Positions 16,784 through 25,028 of a stretch of 64,000 bases of DNA are shown piece by piece (the first letter of the stretch is position 1; each line of letters begins with the position of its first letter). A model generated the notes under the pieces. It made no database searches. It worked only from the letters and a program-made list of their open reading frames with translations, and was not told where the DNA came from. Source of the stretch: Pararhizobium sp. IMCC21322 (GTDB lineage Bacteria; Pseudomonadota; Alphaproteobacteria; Rhizobiales; GCA-2746425); NCBI RefSeq assembly GCF_030758295.1, contig NZ_CP132335.1, forward strand, positions 4,316,412 through 4,380,411. The letters run 5' to 3'. The position numbers were made by a program, and so were the translations under genes.

Positions 16784-17143
16784 TTATGCGGCCAAAAGGC
16801 GGTCCACTTCACCCACCAGATCGCGCAGATGAAACGGTTTGGACAAAACCTTGGCATTTTTAGGCGCATTGGAATCAGGATTAAGTGCAACGGCTGCAAA
16901 ACCGGTAATGAACATGACTTTCAGGTCCGGGTCGAGTTCTGTCGCCTTTCTGGCCAGTTCAATACCGTCCATTTCGGGCATGACAATATCTGTCAGAAGC
17001 ACGGTAAAGGGCTCCTCACGCATGCGCTCGTAAGCGCTTTTTCCATTGTCAAAATCAACAACGGTATGGCCGGCCGTCTGCAGTGCCTTTGTCAGGAAGC
17101 GGCGCATATCATCATCATCTTCAGCCAGCAAAATGTGGGCCAT
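16784..17143 (-). CDS. cpdR: Cell-cycle response regulator CpdR
   Basis: This 119-residue single-domain receiver begins MAHILLAEDDDDMRRFL, has the phospho-acceptor Asp in LLTDIVMPEMDG and the Lys in LSKPFHLRDL. The stretch FITGFAAVALNP is diagnostic of CpdR. In Caulobacter and rhizobia unphosphorylated CpdR acts as an adaptor that primes the ClpXP protease and controls turnover of cell-cycle proteins, under the CckA-ChpT phosphorelay. The frame extends upstream, but the Met at 17143 has AAGGAAG before it and matches family starts. It stands alone next to tRNA-Val. Confidence 0.95.
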   Translation of the reverse strand: MAHILLAEDDDDMRRFLTKALQTAGHTVVDFDNGKSAYERMREEPFTVLLTDIVMPEMDGIELARKATELDPDLKVMFITGFAAVALNPDSNAPKNAKVLSKPFHLRDLVGEVDRLLAA

Positions 17144-17478
17144 ATACTTGTCTTCCTTTTTGCCGGACTGCACCGGTCTTTGCTCATTACCAATCGTGTG
17201 ACCGATGCTCATCCAATGAAAGCGTGACGATCACCAGACAGCGCTCTGATGCCATATATCAGATGTAGCACAAGCTTACTGGGCCAAAAAACCTAGGATA
17301 TGGTAAATGTTTGAATCAAAATTTTTCCATCGTCTGAACAGAAAAGTGGCATAAATACGGATTTTTGGAACCCAAAAGCTGCCCCAACTGCCACTGTTTC
17401 CACGCAGAGACGTCATGGATCAGGCACTGGCAGCAGCCCAGAGGCTATGATTGGACGAAACAAAAAATTCCTGCCACC

Positions 17479-18468
17479 ATGGTAGCAATGACAGAGCAAG
17501 CAGACCCACAAACTGAACCCGGCGAAACAGAAAACGTGACTGTTTTGTCGGCGCACGATTCGTTCAATGATTTTGCGACCACGCCCTCATTCGAGGTTCT
17601 GGGTGAAGAAAACCAGACCAAACCGATAATCTTTAACTCCCCCCACAGTGGCGCGATATATCCAAAGCGTTTCCTTAACCTGTCGAGACTGGACCCGCAT
17701 ACCATACGAGCCTCCGAGGACATGGACGTCCACGAGCTTTTCAAGGCCGTGCCGGAGCTGGGTGCTGTCTTGCAGCAGGCAAATTTCCCCCGTGCCTATC
17801 TGGATGTCAATCGTGAGCCGTATGAGCTGGATGCGCGCATGTTCTTCGCGCCTTTGCCCCCTTATGCAAATACCGGGTCCATACGCGTCAGCGGCGGCCT
17901 GGGAACCATTGCGCGGATCGTTGCTGAGAACCGCGACATCTATATCAGTAAACTGGATCCGGGAGACGCTCTTGCCCGCATCGAGCTGATATACCGACCC
18001 TATCATGACAGTCTGCGACATTTGCTGGCGCGCTCCCACGCAAGGTTTGGCCACGCCCTTTTGATCGACTGCCACTCAATGCCCTCGCAACAGAACGGCA
18101 AAGTCGACGACGGTGACGCAGACAAGCGCCCTGACATGATTTTAGGGGATCGGTATGGGACAAGTTGTCGAGGCGACCTGATTGATTATGCGGTGGCATT
18201 GCTCAGGCAAGCTGGTTTCACTGTTGCCAAGAATCGCCCTTATGCAGGCGGATTTATCACCGAGCATTATGGCCGACCTCAGCGTGGTCTGAATGCGTTC
18301 CAGATAGAGATTAACCGCCGACTTTATATGGACGAAGTAACATTGCAGCGCCACACAGGCTTTAGCGATCTGCAAAAAGCCCTTGGCCTGTTTGCACAGA
18401 CATTGATGGAGCACCCCTGCTTTAAGTCCAGCGATGCCGGGCTTGCCAAACCACTGGCAGCAGAGTAA
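17479..18468 (+). CDS. N-formylglutamate amidohydrolase family protein (copy 2)
   Basis: About 329 residues from the ATG at 17479 (17488 is an alternative; the open frame extends back to a TTG at 17365). Family motifs are PIIFNSPHSGAIYP, FPRAYLDVNREPYELD and LLIDCHSMPS, which contain the expected metal ligands and the catalytic region. It has the longer HutG-like architecture than copy 1. In rhizobial genomes this subfamily commonly sits near a hisN-type phosphatase, as here. The substrate is unproven. Confidence 0.85.
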   Translation: MVAMTEQADPQTEPGETENVTVLSAHDSFNDFATTPSFEVLGEENQTKPIIFNSPHSGAIYPKRFLNLSRLDPHTIRASEDMDVHELFKAVPELGAVLQQANFPRAYLDVNREPYELDARMFFAPLPPYANTGSIRVSGGLGTIARIVAENRDIYISKLDPGDALARIELIYRPYHDSLRHLLARSHARFGHALLIDCHSMPSQQNGKVDDGDADKRPDMILGDRYGTSCRGDLIDYAVALLRQAGFTVAKNRPYAGGFITEHYGRPQRGLNAFQIEINRRLYMDEVTLQRHTGFSDLQKALGLFAQTLMEHPCFKSSDAGLAKPLAAE

Positions 18469-18498
18469 CCGCCAGTTTTTTGCCCCCAACAAAATCAC

Positions 18499-18596
18499 AA
18501 AAAAAAGCCGCAGCAAGAAGCTGCGGCCTTAAGTCTAGGGAGGAAACGCCCACGAGGGGCGGAAGCAACACTCGGGAGGAGTGAATGTTGCTATGC
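18499..18596 (-). ncRNA. Predicted sRNA with CCTCC-loop hairpins
   Basis: On the minus strand a promoter (18602-18630) is followed by about 98 nt: a first hairpin GCAAC...GTTGC / ACTC...GAGT whose loop exposes CTCC, a second hairpin CGCCC-CTCGT-GGGCG, a single-stranded TTTCCTCCCT, and a strong terminator hairpin GCCGCAGC / GCTGCGGC followed by eight T. CCTCC-type motifs are anti-Shine-Dalgarno sequences, and alphaproteobacterial sRNAs with such loops (AbcR and the alpha-r14/Cuckoo-like groups) repress many mRNAs through Hfq. The architecture fits, but I cannot assign it to one named family. The start and end are predicted from promoter and terminator only. Confidence 0.65.
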
Positions 18597-18601
18597 AGCG
18601 A

Positions 18602-18630
18602 AGATGTGGTTGCGACGCACAAAAGTCAAG
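18602..18630 (-). promoter_or_regulatory. Predicted sigma-70 promoter of the sRNA
   Basis: On the minus strand CTTGAC (18630-18625), the preferred alphaproteobacterial -35, is followed after exactly 17 nt by ACATCT (18607-18602). The predicted start is near 18596. Confidence 0.6.
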
Positions 18631-18817
18631 GTTGGAACGCAGATTTTTACATGACACACTCGTGTTTTATCGACAAAAATCATAGTTTGAGACGTTCAAG
18701 TGAAAGATCTGAATTTCAATCAGTAAAAATTAATGTTTTTTGTCAACAACTTAAGCGCGATGGCCAACAGCTACACGCACGATTTCACCAAGGATATGCA
18801 GGAGACGCATAACAGCC

Positions 18818-19657
18818 ATGCACAATGAGTTTTCCACACAGGATGGCGTTCCCCAAATCATTCGGGAAATGGCAGACGTCGCAGCAGCAGAAACACTGCC
18901 GCATTTTCGTCAACCACTAGAAGTCGAAAACAAGTTGGAGAATGCCTCGGAAGGCGATTCAGGCGCTTTTGATCCAGTTACAATTGCAGATAAAAATGCT
19001 GAAGCAGCGCTCAGAAGGCTGATCAATCAGCGATTTCCTGACCATGGAATTTTAGGCGAGGAATATGGCGCAGAGAACATTCAGGCGGAATTTGTCTGGG
19101 TCCTGGACCCGATTGATGGCACCAGACTATTCGTGTCAGGCCTCCCCCTTTGGGGCACGCTCATAGCTTTGTGCCATAATGGCGAGCCAATCCTTGGTGC
19201 CATGATACAACCGGTTTTGGGAGAAATTTTTGTCGGTGCAGGCGGTCATGCCTGGCTTGCAGACATGAAATCGAAAGCCGCGCCGAAAGTATTGGCCACC
19301 AGGCAACATAAAACACTGGGCCAAGCGACCTTGTTTACCACAGACCCAGCACTTTTGATCGGCACCGAACGCACTCGTTATGACCAACTGGAACAAAAAT
19401 GCCAATTATATCGCTATGGAGCCGACTGTTATGGCTATGCGATGGTCGCATCGGGGTTTGCTGATCTCGATGTAGAGGCCGGACTTCAAATCTACGATAT
19501 TGCAGCTCTCATTCCGATCATTGAAGCTGCAGGCGGCAAGGTCACGACTTGGCAGGGTAATCCTGTTCGGGGGCTGGAAAAACAGGAGCGGCTGCAGGTA
19601 CTGGCAACGGCGAATGAAGCGTTACACGCCCAAGCACTTGCGATACTCGACAGATAA
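18818..19657 (+). CDS. hisN: Histidinol-phosphatase, inositol-monophosphatase type
   Basis: This 279-residue protein belongs to the lithium-sensitive IMPase superfamily. The metal-site motifs are GILGEEYG (about 73-80), WVLDPIDGT (about 91-99, family motif DPIDGT) and DVEAGLQIYDIA near residue 220. DPVTIADKNAE near residue 52 is the usual HisN-like N-terminal motif. HisN-type members remove phosphate from L-histidinol phosphate in histidine synthesis; other members act on inositol phosphates, so the exact substrate is inferred. The Met at 18818 is chosen from family alignment by eye; its ribosome site (GGAGACGC) lies 12-15 nt upstream, slightly far. Confidence 0.82.
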   Translation: MHNEFSTQDGVPQIIREMADVAAAETLPHFRQPLEVENKLENASEGDSGAFDPVTIADKNAEAALRRLINQRFPDHGILGEEYGAENIQAEFVWVLDPIDGTRLFVSGLPLWGTLIALCHNGEPILGAMIQPVLGEIFVGAGGHAWLADMKSKAAPKVLATRQHKTLGQATLFTTDPALLIGTERTRYDQLEQKCQLYRYGADCYGYAMVASGFADLDVEAGLQIYDIAALIPIIEAAGGKVTTWQGNPVRGLEKQERLQVLATANEALHAQALAILDR

Positions 19658-19673
19658 CGAAAAGACGAAGTGT

Positions 19674-20684
19674 CTAAATCTCAGTTCCGGGAATAAAGGC
19701 GTCGAACGCTGCCCAGAACTGATCTCGAAACGAATCCCGTTCCTGCATGATTTCATGGCGCGCACCGGGCACGACAATATGCCAGATCGAACGCATGGAA
19801 TGCGCCAGTTTCTCAATGGCAGCCAAAGACACGACGTCATCATTTCCCGATGCAATCATCAGCACAGGCGTGCGGTTGTTAAACCCGAATTCAGGGTCCT
19901 GAAAGCCGTCCATGGCCTGACACGCTGAATGAACCCATCCAACTGTCGGCTCGCTGATTTTGAGATATGGCGCCTTGCGCAGTGTCCGGGTTGCATTCTG
20001 GAGTCGATCCGGATCGCTTGTCAGAATATTCTTGTCCATATTCATGGTTTCAAAGGGAGTTTGTCGGGAGAACGGCATTCGTCTCTCACCCAGCCCAAAC
20101 CCGTTTAAGAACCGGACAATCTTTGCCAGAGTTTTTTGCCGCGGCCGCTTGCGCGCCAGCCCTATCATGGGCGCTGTCAAAACGATTCGATCAAAAACCA
20201 ACCGCCCGTTTTCCAGACTGTGCAGCATAACGGCCCCACCCATGGAATGGGCAAGAGCGTAAAATGGAGCTGGACACTCAGGCAGAAGAACCTCGGACAT
20301 CACCGTTTCAAGATCAGCAACATAATCTGAGAAATGGTCCACATGGCCGCGTTCCTGCTGTTGCAACAGGCGGTCTGAGCCACCCTGCCCGCGAAAATCG
20401 AACGTCAGCACAGCAAATCCCCGACTGCGCAAATCAGAGATCACCTCATAATATTTTTCAATGTATTCGCTACGGCCCTGAACCAGGCAAACTGTTCCGC
20501 GCACCTGCCGAACAGAGGCAGGCCAACGCACACAGCGCAATTTGACCCCTCCACTATCCAGCCATTGCAGGATGCCACCTTCCGGAGCCGGATTGTCGGC
20601 AACAGAAACAAGTCCGGGACGCAAATCTTCTGCCTCGGCTTCTGTACTGGTTTCTGTTCCGTCCAAAACGAGTGCCTGGCTCAC
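19674..20684 (-). CDS. Lysophospholipase-like alpha/beta hydrolase (PldB type)
   Basis: This 336-residue alpha/beta hydrolase has the serine elbow YALAHSMGGAVML (about 163-175), the acid in VLMIASGNDDVVS and the catalytic His in IVVPGARHEIMQE near residue 307, with the conserved DFRGQGGSDRL segment seen in monoglyceride lipase/PldB-like enzymes. It has no signal peptide. It converges with hisN, leaving 16 nt between the stop codons. Confidence 0.83.
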   Translation of the reverse strand: MSQALVLDGTETSTEAEAEDLRPGLVSVADNPAPEGGILQWLDSGGVKLRCVRWPASVRQVRGTVCLVQGRSEYIEKYYEVISDLRSRGFAVLTFDFRGQGGSDRLLQQQERGHVDHFSDYVADLETVMSEVLLPECPAPFYALAHSMGGAVMLHSLENGRLVFDRIVLTAPMIGLARKRPRQKTLAKIVRFLNGFGLGERRMPFSRQTPFETMNMDKNILTSDPDRLQNATRTLRKAPYLKISEPTVGWVHSACQAMDGFQDPEFGFNNRTPVLMIASGNDDVVSLAAIEKLAHSMRSIWHIVVPGARHEIMQERDSFRDQFWAAFDAFIPGTEI

Positions 20685-20907
20685 ACGAATATCCTCATCA
20701 AGTTGGCAGAAGATACACTATCCTGAGCCCAGGACCCGTTTTTAAGCGCTCTTCAAGTTTCCATAAAAGCCTTCGCATGGAAGAAATCAACCTTCTTAGC
20801 GGCAACAGGTCCTACATTACGGTTGATTTCCACCTTTCAAACTCATTGGGCAAACTCATCGAGTAAAAAACGAAAGCGTATCTGTTCAGCGGTCGCGCAC
20901 CACAATT
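20685..20907. other. Upstream region of the PldB-like gene
   Basis: Non-coding except for a doubtful 29-codon ORF (20777-20866, plus) without a ribosome site. It holds a perfect 10-bp inverted repeat, GAAATCAACC (20783-20792) with GGTTGATTTC (20821-20830), 28 nt apart. The purpose is unknown. Confidence 0.4.
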
Positions 20908-20940
20908 AAAAAAACCGGCGACGCTAATGCGTCGCCGGCT
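20908..20940 (-). terminator. Rho-independent terminator of the small exported-protein gene
   Basis: On the minus strand GCCGGCGACGC / GCGTCGCCGG with a 4-nt loop is followed by seven T (the A run at 20908-20914 on the plus strand). It lies about 85 nt after the stop at 21025. Confidence 0.88.
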
Positions 20941-21024
20941 TTGCAGGGCTAGGTGTGGAAACTATTAACAGGTACCACAGCCATCGGGGGGTGCCGTTGA
21001 ACGACCCTGCAAACTTTATGGGCT

Positions 21025-21375
21025 TCAGCCGACGCGCTTGCGGCGCTCGATACGACCGGTATACGCGTTCACCCGGAGGCGAACCAACTGGCCTCTGCGT
21101 GCCTCGGCAACCACAATGTAGTCACCACCGCGACGTCTAATCTTGCGAAAATCGCGGAAGCCACGCTGACGCAAATGCCTGCGTATCTGATTCCGGGTCA
21201 TGGCGCGATGTACGGTACGTGGCTGCACATAGCGTGGTTTACGGTGATCACTGTGGATACCAAAACCACCACCATTGCCGTAAAATCCAAAATAGAAGCC
21301 ATCAGCCTTAGCCGGGGCAGTTGCAAGAGTGACCATTGTCAGGGCCGAAGCTGCGATCAGTGTTTTTTTCAACAT
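21025..21375 (-). CDS. Small exported basic protein, unknown function
   Basis: This 116-residue protein has a clear signal peptide (about 1-24, ending APAKA). A Gly/Phe/Tyr-rich stretch (FYFGFYGNGGG) follows, then a very basic region (about 55-100) and a PepSY-like end in LRVNAYTGRIERRKRVG. Similar short basic exported proteins occur in rhizobial genomes without known role. The ATG at 21375 has AAGGAGAAAC just upstream. The gene has its own terminator. The mature protein carries a high net positive charge and might bind nucleic acid, polysaccharide or wall polymer (inference). Confidence 0.8.
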   Translation of the reverse strand: MLKKTLIAASALTMVTLATAPAKADGFYFGFYGNGGGFGIHSDHRKPRYVQPRTVHRAMTRNQIRRHLRQRGFRDFRKIRRRGGDYIVVAEARRGQLVRLRVNAYTGRIERRKRVG

Positions 21376-21566
21376 CTTGTTTCTCCTTAACTGGTGCCCG
21401 GACTGAATATCATTTCAGATATAAATCTGGTGGACCGGACTTTGATGAAGCGAAGATGCCAAAATCATGCTGAACGAAACCGGAAAGCTCCGTTCAGTTT
21501 CAGTTCATGTTGGAGAATGACAGTTTTAACGCTGGTTTTCTGCCGTTTCAGGCCGATAAAAATTAT

Positions 21567-21594
21567 CTTGAAACGCAAAAAAGCACACCTATTT
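21567..21594 (+). promoter_or_regulatory. Predicted RpoH (heat-shock) promoter
   Basis: CTTGAA at 21567-21572 and CCTATTT at 21588-21594 are separated by 15 nt. This fits the alphaproteobacterial sigma-32 consensus (CTTGAA, about 12-17 nt, CCTAT-T). The predicted start, near 21600, gives a 125-nt leader for the hsp20 gene. Confidence 0.7.
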
Positions 21595-21599
21595 CTTAG

Positions 21600-21724
21600 A
21601 AGCAGGCGCCAATACAGGGTCTGCACAGCGGAACGAACGCCACAAGATAAACGACGTAAATGTCTGCATCAGGGTTCAATTTGCTGAAACATAAATCGTA
21701 ACTGTTGCTCAATGGAGAATAGAT
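21600..21724 (+). promoter_or_regulatory. ROSE-like RNA thermometer leader of hsp20
   Basis: The 3' end of the leader can fold as CTGTT-(G)-CTC (21702-21710), loop AATG, GAGAATAG (21715-21722): eight pairs with one bulged G, sequestering most of the GGAGA ribosome site 2 nt before the ATG. TTGCT opposite the ribosome site with a bulged G is the hallmark of ROSE elements, which melt on heating and release translation of rhizobial small heat-shock genes. The leader length suits ROSE. Upstream hairpins are not resolved by eye. Confidence 0.62.
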
Positions 21725-22189
21725 ATGCGTACATTCGACGTAAGCCCACTTTACCGATCCACTGTTGGTTTCGACCGCCTGTTCAAATTGCTGGACGGCA
21801 TGGCGACCGCTGACACGCCGGGATCATCCTATCCCCCTTATAATATTGAACGCACTGGCGAAAACGCCTATCGAATCAGCATGGCAGTTGCCGGGTTCAG
21901 CGATGGAGAACTCAGCATCGAGAGCCGTGAAAACGCTCTCACTGTAAAAGGCGATAAATCCGAAAATGACGATGACAAATCAGACGTTCTGTATCGCGGC
22001 ATTGCCGGCAGAAGTTTTGAGCGCCGTTTCCAACTGGCTGATTACGTGAACGTTGTCGGTGCCAAGATGGAAAACGGTCTGTTGCACATCGATCTTGTTC
22101 GTGAGCTTCCCGAAGCCATGAAGCCCCGCAAAATCGAAATCGCGAACAGCAATGCAGAGTCAAAACAGATCGAAGCAAACGCGGCCTGA
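21725..22189 (+). CDS. Small heat-shock protein, Hsp20 family
   Basis: This 154-residue protein has an alpha-crystallin domain (about 37-135): YPPYNIERTGENAYRISMAVAGF at the start (split here by loops), SFERRFQLADYVNV and ENGLLHIDLVRELPE. The family acts as an ATP-independent holdase in the cytoplasm and binds unfolding proteins in heat. The IbpA-like N terminus (MRTFDVSPLYRSTVGFDRLF) is usual for the rhizobial class A group. The predicted RpoH promoter and ROSE-like leader upstream agree with heat control at two levels. Confidence 0.95.
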   Translation: MRTFDVSPLYRSTVGFDRLFKLLDGMATADTPGSSYPPYNIERTGENAYRISMAVAGFSDGELSIESRENALTVKGDKSENDDDKSDVLYRGIAGRSFERRFQLADYVNVVGAKMENGLLHIDLVRELPEAMKPRKIEIANSNAESKQIEANAA

Positions 22190-22219
22190 AACGGCCAATT
22201 CTGACAATTAGATAATATG

Positions 22220-22244
22220 TCTGGCCACCTTTAAGGTGGCCAGA
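22220..22244. terminator. Hairpin between convergent hsp20 and kinase genes
   Basis: Perfect 10-bp stem TCTGGCCACC / GGTGGCCAGA with a 5-nt loop. There is no T run on either side, so it may act as a weak terminator or mRNA end stabiliser for both genes. Confidence 0.5.
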
Positions 22245-22247
22245 CTA

Positions 22248-23636
22248 TCACAGTGGAATAACCAGCTCTGCCCGTAACCCGCCACGCGGGCTGTCCTGCA
22301 GGCTGATGTCTCCGCCATGCGCCAAAGCAATATCCCGCGCTATAGACAGACCAAGGCCAGTTCCGCTTTCATCCTGATTACGCGCTTCATCCAGGCGGAA
22401 AAACGGCTTGAACACGTCCTCATGCGCCTCTTCGGGTATGCCCGGTCCATCATCATCCACCGTAATTGACAGCACATCATCTTTTCGAACAGCGCTGATC
22501 TCGACAGATGTGCCATATCTGCAGGCATTGCTGACCAGATTGCTCAGACATCGTTTGAAGGCATTTGGCCTGACGTCTATCAGCATCTCACCATCAATGA
22601 AGTGGCTGCAAGGCACGTTCTGAAGTTCAGCGTGTTCGCACAATGAACGCAGCATTTCTTCCAGATCCACAACAGCCGTCGGCTCCTGGGCGTTGTCGCT
22701 GGCAAAGGCCATATAGTCATTCAACATGCCTTCCATGTCATCGACGTCATCGCGAAGTGCACGGCTGTCCTCTGAAACTTCCATCATGGCCAATTGCAGT
22801 CGAAACCGTGTCAAAATCGTACGTAGATCATGGCTGACGCCAGCCAGCATGGTGGTGCGTTGCTCAACTTGCCGCTCAATCCGCTCGCTCATTTCCACCA
22901 GCGCGTGGGAAGCTTGCCGCACTTCCCGCGCACCTGAGTGACCAAGTTCAGCGATCGAGTGCCCCCGTCCAAACCGTTCGGCAGCTTCTGCCAAACGTTG
23001 AATCGGGCGTATCTGATTGCGTAGAAAAATCACCGCAATGAACAGCAGTACCAAGGACGTGCCCACCATCCAGACCAGAAAGATGTGAGAATTCGTCGCA
23101 TAGGCCTGGCTGCGCCGCGCAAATATGCGCACCACCTTGTCCTCCAGCAGTATACGCGCCTCAATGACAGTCGTATCGCCGACCGTATCGATCCAGAAAG
23201 GTTTGCCAACTGCCGAATTGATTTCACGCGCCAAAGTTCGGTCAAGCAAATTGAAAAACGGCTGGCTGGAGCGGGGAGGCAAAGTCGCTTCCGGCAAAAC
23301 TGACACACGCAATCCAAGTTGGCTTGATGCAATATCAATAATCGATTGAATTTCGGCATCCTGTGGGTGTGCCTCAAGCAACGCAACAACGGCGGCCATT
23401 TCCCGCGCCACTGCCTCTGACATGCGTTGTGTCACCAACTCCCAGTGCCGCTCCAGAAAGACAAAAGCCAAAACAGATTGCAGCAATACCATGGGTGCAA
23501 CCACAATAATCAGGGAGCGGCCGAACAGACTGGTCGGCAGGAGCCGTTTGATACGGCCAGATACGCGCGAGCGTTTCGACACCCCGACACCGGGGTGCGA
23601 CACGGTCAGGTCGCGTTTTATGGCTCTATCCGTCAA
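22248..23636 (-). CDS. Sensor histidine kinase, EnvZ-like
   Basis: This 462-residue membrane kinase has a basic N terminus, a first membrane helix (about 40-62), a periplasmic domain (about 65-180), a second helix (about 184-206), a HAMP region (about 207-260), the phosphoacceptor motif AGVSHDLRTILTRFRL with H269, N box NLVSNACRYG, G1 DDDGPGIPEE and G2 GTGLGLSIARD. In EnvZ-like kinases the H box is usually HDLRTPLTR; here Ile replaces Pro. It lies 41 nt downstream of the response regulator gene on the same strand and is probably its cognate kinase. The signal sensed is unknown. Confidence 0.92.
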   Translation of the reverse strand: MTDRAIKRDLTVSHPGVGVSKRSRVSGRIKRLLPTSLFGRSLIIVVAPMVLLQSVLAFVFLERHWELVTQRMSEAVAREMAAVVALLEAHPQDAEIQSIIDIASSQLGLRVSVLPEATLPPRSSQPFFNLLDRTLAREINSAVGKPFWIDTVGDTTVIEARILLEDKVVRIFARRSQAYATNSHIFLVWMVGTSLVLLFIAVIFLRNQIRPIQRLAEAAERFGRGHSIAELGHSGAREVRQASHALVEMSERIERQVEQRTTMLAGVSHDLRTILTRFRLQLAMMEVSEDSRALRDDVDDMEGMLNDYMAFASDNAQEPTAVVDLEEMLRSLCEHAELQNVPCSHFIDGEMLIDVRPNAFKRCLSNLVSNACRYGTSVEISAVRKDDVLSITVDDDGPGIPEEAHEDVFKPFFRLDEARNQDESGTGLGLSIARDIALAHGGDISLQDSPRGGLRAELVIPL

Positions 23637-23677
23637 TGCAGTTCAGATCCTGTTCCAGAACAGAAGTTGGTCGCACT

Positions 23678-24421
23678 CTATTCTGACATGAGCCGATAGC
23701 CAACACCACGAACTGTTTGCAGGAACAGGGGATTTGATGGGTCTGTCTCGATCTTGCGCCGCAGCCGGTTGATCTGAACATCAACGGTGCGCTCGCTGGC
23801 ATCGGCCTCTTCACCAAGAAGTTCATGACGCGGCACTGTCTGGCCGGCACGCTCGGAAAAGCTGCGCAGCATTTCTTTTTCACGATCAGTCAGTCTGATG
23901 ATCGTATCACCGCGCTTCAATTCCCCCCTTGCCAGGTGAAAAGTATAGGGTCCGAAGCAGACAAACTCGACCAAAGGTACAGCGGGAACAGAACTGCGCC
24001 GTAAAATGCTGTTCACGCGCAGAAGCAACTCGGTCGGATCAAACGGCTTTGCCAGATAGTCATCAACACCGGCGCTCAAACCTGAAATTCTATGATCTGT
24101 TTCCGCACGGGCCGTGAGCATCAAAATTGCTATATTGTTGTCTTCACGCAGGGATTCTGTCAGCTCAATGCCGCTCTCGCCGGGCATCATGACATCCAGA
24201 ATCATCAGATCGAAATGAAAGTTCTGGAGGTAGTTTCGTGCCGATTTAGCATTTTCGGCAAGGGTCACCCGAAACCCCTTATCCGTCAGGAAGCGCGACA
24301 ACAATGACCGTATGCGACTGTCATCATCGACGATTAGAAGGTGAGGCGCATCGTCTTCAAGCATGGCCCCACTGGCTGCGTTGCCTGCCTGGGGTGTTTG
24401 AACAGCTTCTGTAACACTCAT
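23678..24421 (-). CDS. petR: OmpR-family response regulator, PetR-like
   Basis: About 247 residues from the ATG at 24421 (the frame extends to a TTG at 24475). The receiver domain (about 25-145) has acidic residues in LLIVDDDSR, phospho-acceptor Asp in MILDVMMPG (residue 76), the switch Thr in LMLTA and Lys in YLAKPFDP. The winged-helix domain (about 155-245) ends in DPSNPLFLQTVRGVGYRL. Order MarR-regulator-kinase next to ilvE resembles petP-petR of Rhodobacter, where PetR is needed for cytochrome bc1 expression. The petR name is an inference from that synteny and family type. The petABC operon lies 34 kb away in this window. Confidence 0.75.
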   Translation of the reverse strand: MSVTEAVQTPQAGNAASGAMLEDDAPHLLIVDDDSRIRSLLSRFLTDKGFRVTLAENAKSARNYLQNFHFDLMILDVMMPGESGIELTESLREDNNIAILMLTARAETDHRISGLSAGVDDYLAKPFDPTELLLRVNSILRRSSVPAVPLVEFVCFGPYTFHLARGELKRGDTIIRLTDREKEMLRSFSERAGQTVPRHELLGEEADASERTVDVQINRLRRKIETDPSNPLFLQTVRGVGYRLMSE

Positions 24422-24505
24422 TGCGCTAATTCCAACCGGCTCCCGGCTGTCCCTTTTGATTTTCGTGGCCTTCAATTCGAAGGCAAATGCATCAAAGCCC
24501 TGGCC

Positions 24506-25024
24506 CTAACGATCAACTGCATTGGATAGGCGCAACGCCATAGAGCGTTCATCCTCGTTAATAAGATAGGATAAAAATCGCTCCGCCCCTGCGCGATCAC
24601 GGGCATCAAGTCCACTTAATGCATTTTTGATGCGGCGAGACTGTGGCTCTCGCAACTTATCGAACAGCGCCTCGCCCTTCTCGGTCGTAAACAACAGCCT
24701 TTGTCGCCGATCCTGCGCACCCTGTTGCTGCTGAACGAAACCCGTTTCCACCAATTGCTTCAACACCCGAGCCAGACTTTGCTTGGTGATCTGGAGTATA
24801 TCCAGCAATTCAGCCACCGAAATCCCCGGATTGCGCGCCACGAAGTGAACCACACGATGATGGGCACGCCCAAAACCATATTCCTGCAGCAATGCATCAG
24901 GATCACTCACAAAGTCGCGATAAGCGAAGAACAGCAATTCGATAAATACAGTTTCATCCGATGCTGAGTCAGCAAGGTCAGCGCCTCGCAATTCGTCAGC
25001 ATCACTTTTTGAAATTTCACTCAT
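24506..25024 (-). CDS. petP: MarR-family regulator, PetP-like
   Basis: This 172-residue protein has a winged-helix MarR fold: HHRVVHFVARNPGISVAELLDIL, the recognition segment ITKQSLARVLKQLVETGFV and the wing QGAQDRRQRLLFTTEKG, with dimerisation helices at both ends. It is the first gene of the petP-petR-kinase group on the minus strand and is divergent from ilvE. A palindrome (25029-25049) abuts its start codon and probably is its own operator. PetP naming follows the Rhodobacter petP-petR pair and is not proven here. Confidence 0.78.
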   Translation of the reverse strand: MSEISKSDADELRGADLADSASDETVFIELLFFAYRDFVSDPDALLQEYGFGRAHHRVVHFVARNPGISVAELLDILQITKQSLARVLKQLVETGFVQQQQGAQDRRQRLLFTTEKGEALFDKLREPQSRRIKNALSGLDARDRAGAERFLSYLINEDERSMALRLSNAVDR

Positions 25025-25028
25025 AGAT

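Larger units (their letters stand above)
18469..18817. other. Gene-free stretch containing a predicted sRNA
   Basis: No ORF of note lies between the FGase-like gene and hisN. The first half holds a minus-strand sRNA candidate (18499-18596) with its promoter to 18630; the remainder is AT-rich and probably carries the hisN promoter. Confidence 0.55.

Noticed and set aside
20777-20866. 29-codon plus ORF near the 10-bp repeat
   Set aside because: Starts within the repeat region without a ribosome site, shows no domain and has no neighbour suggesting a leader.
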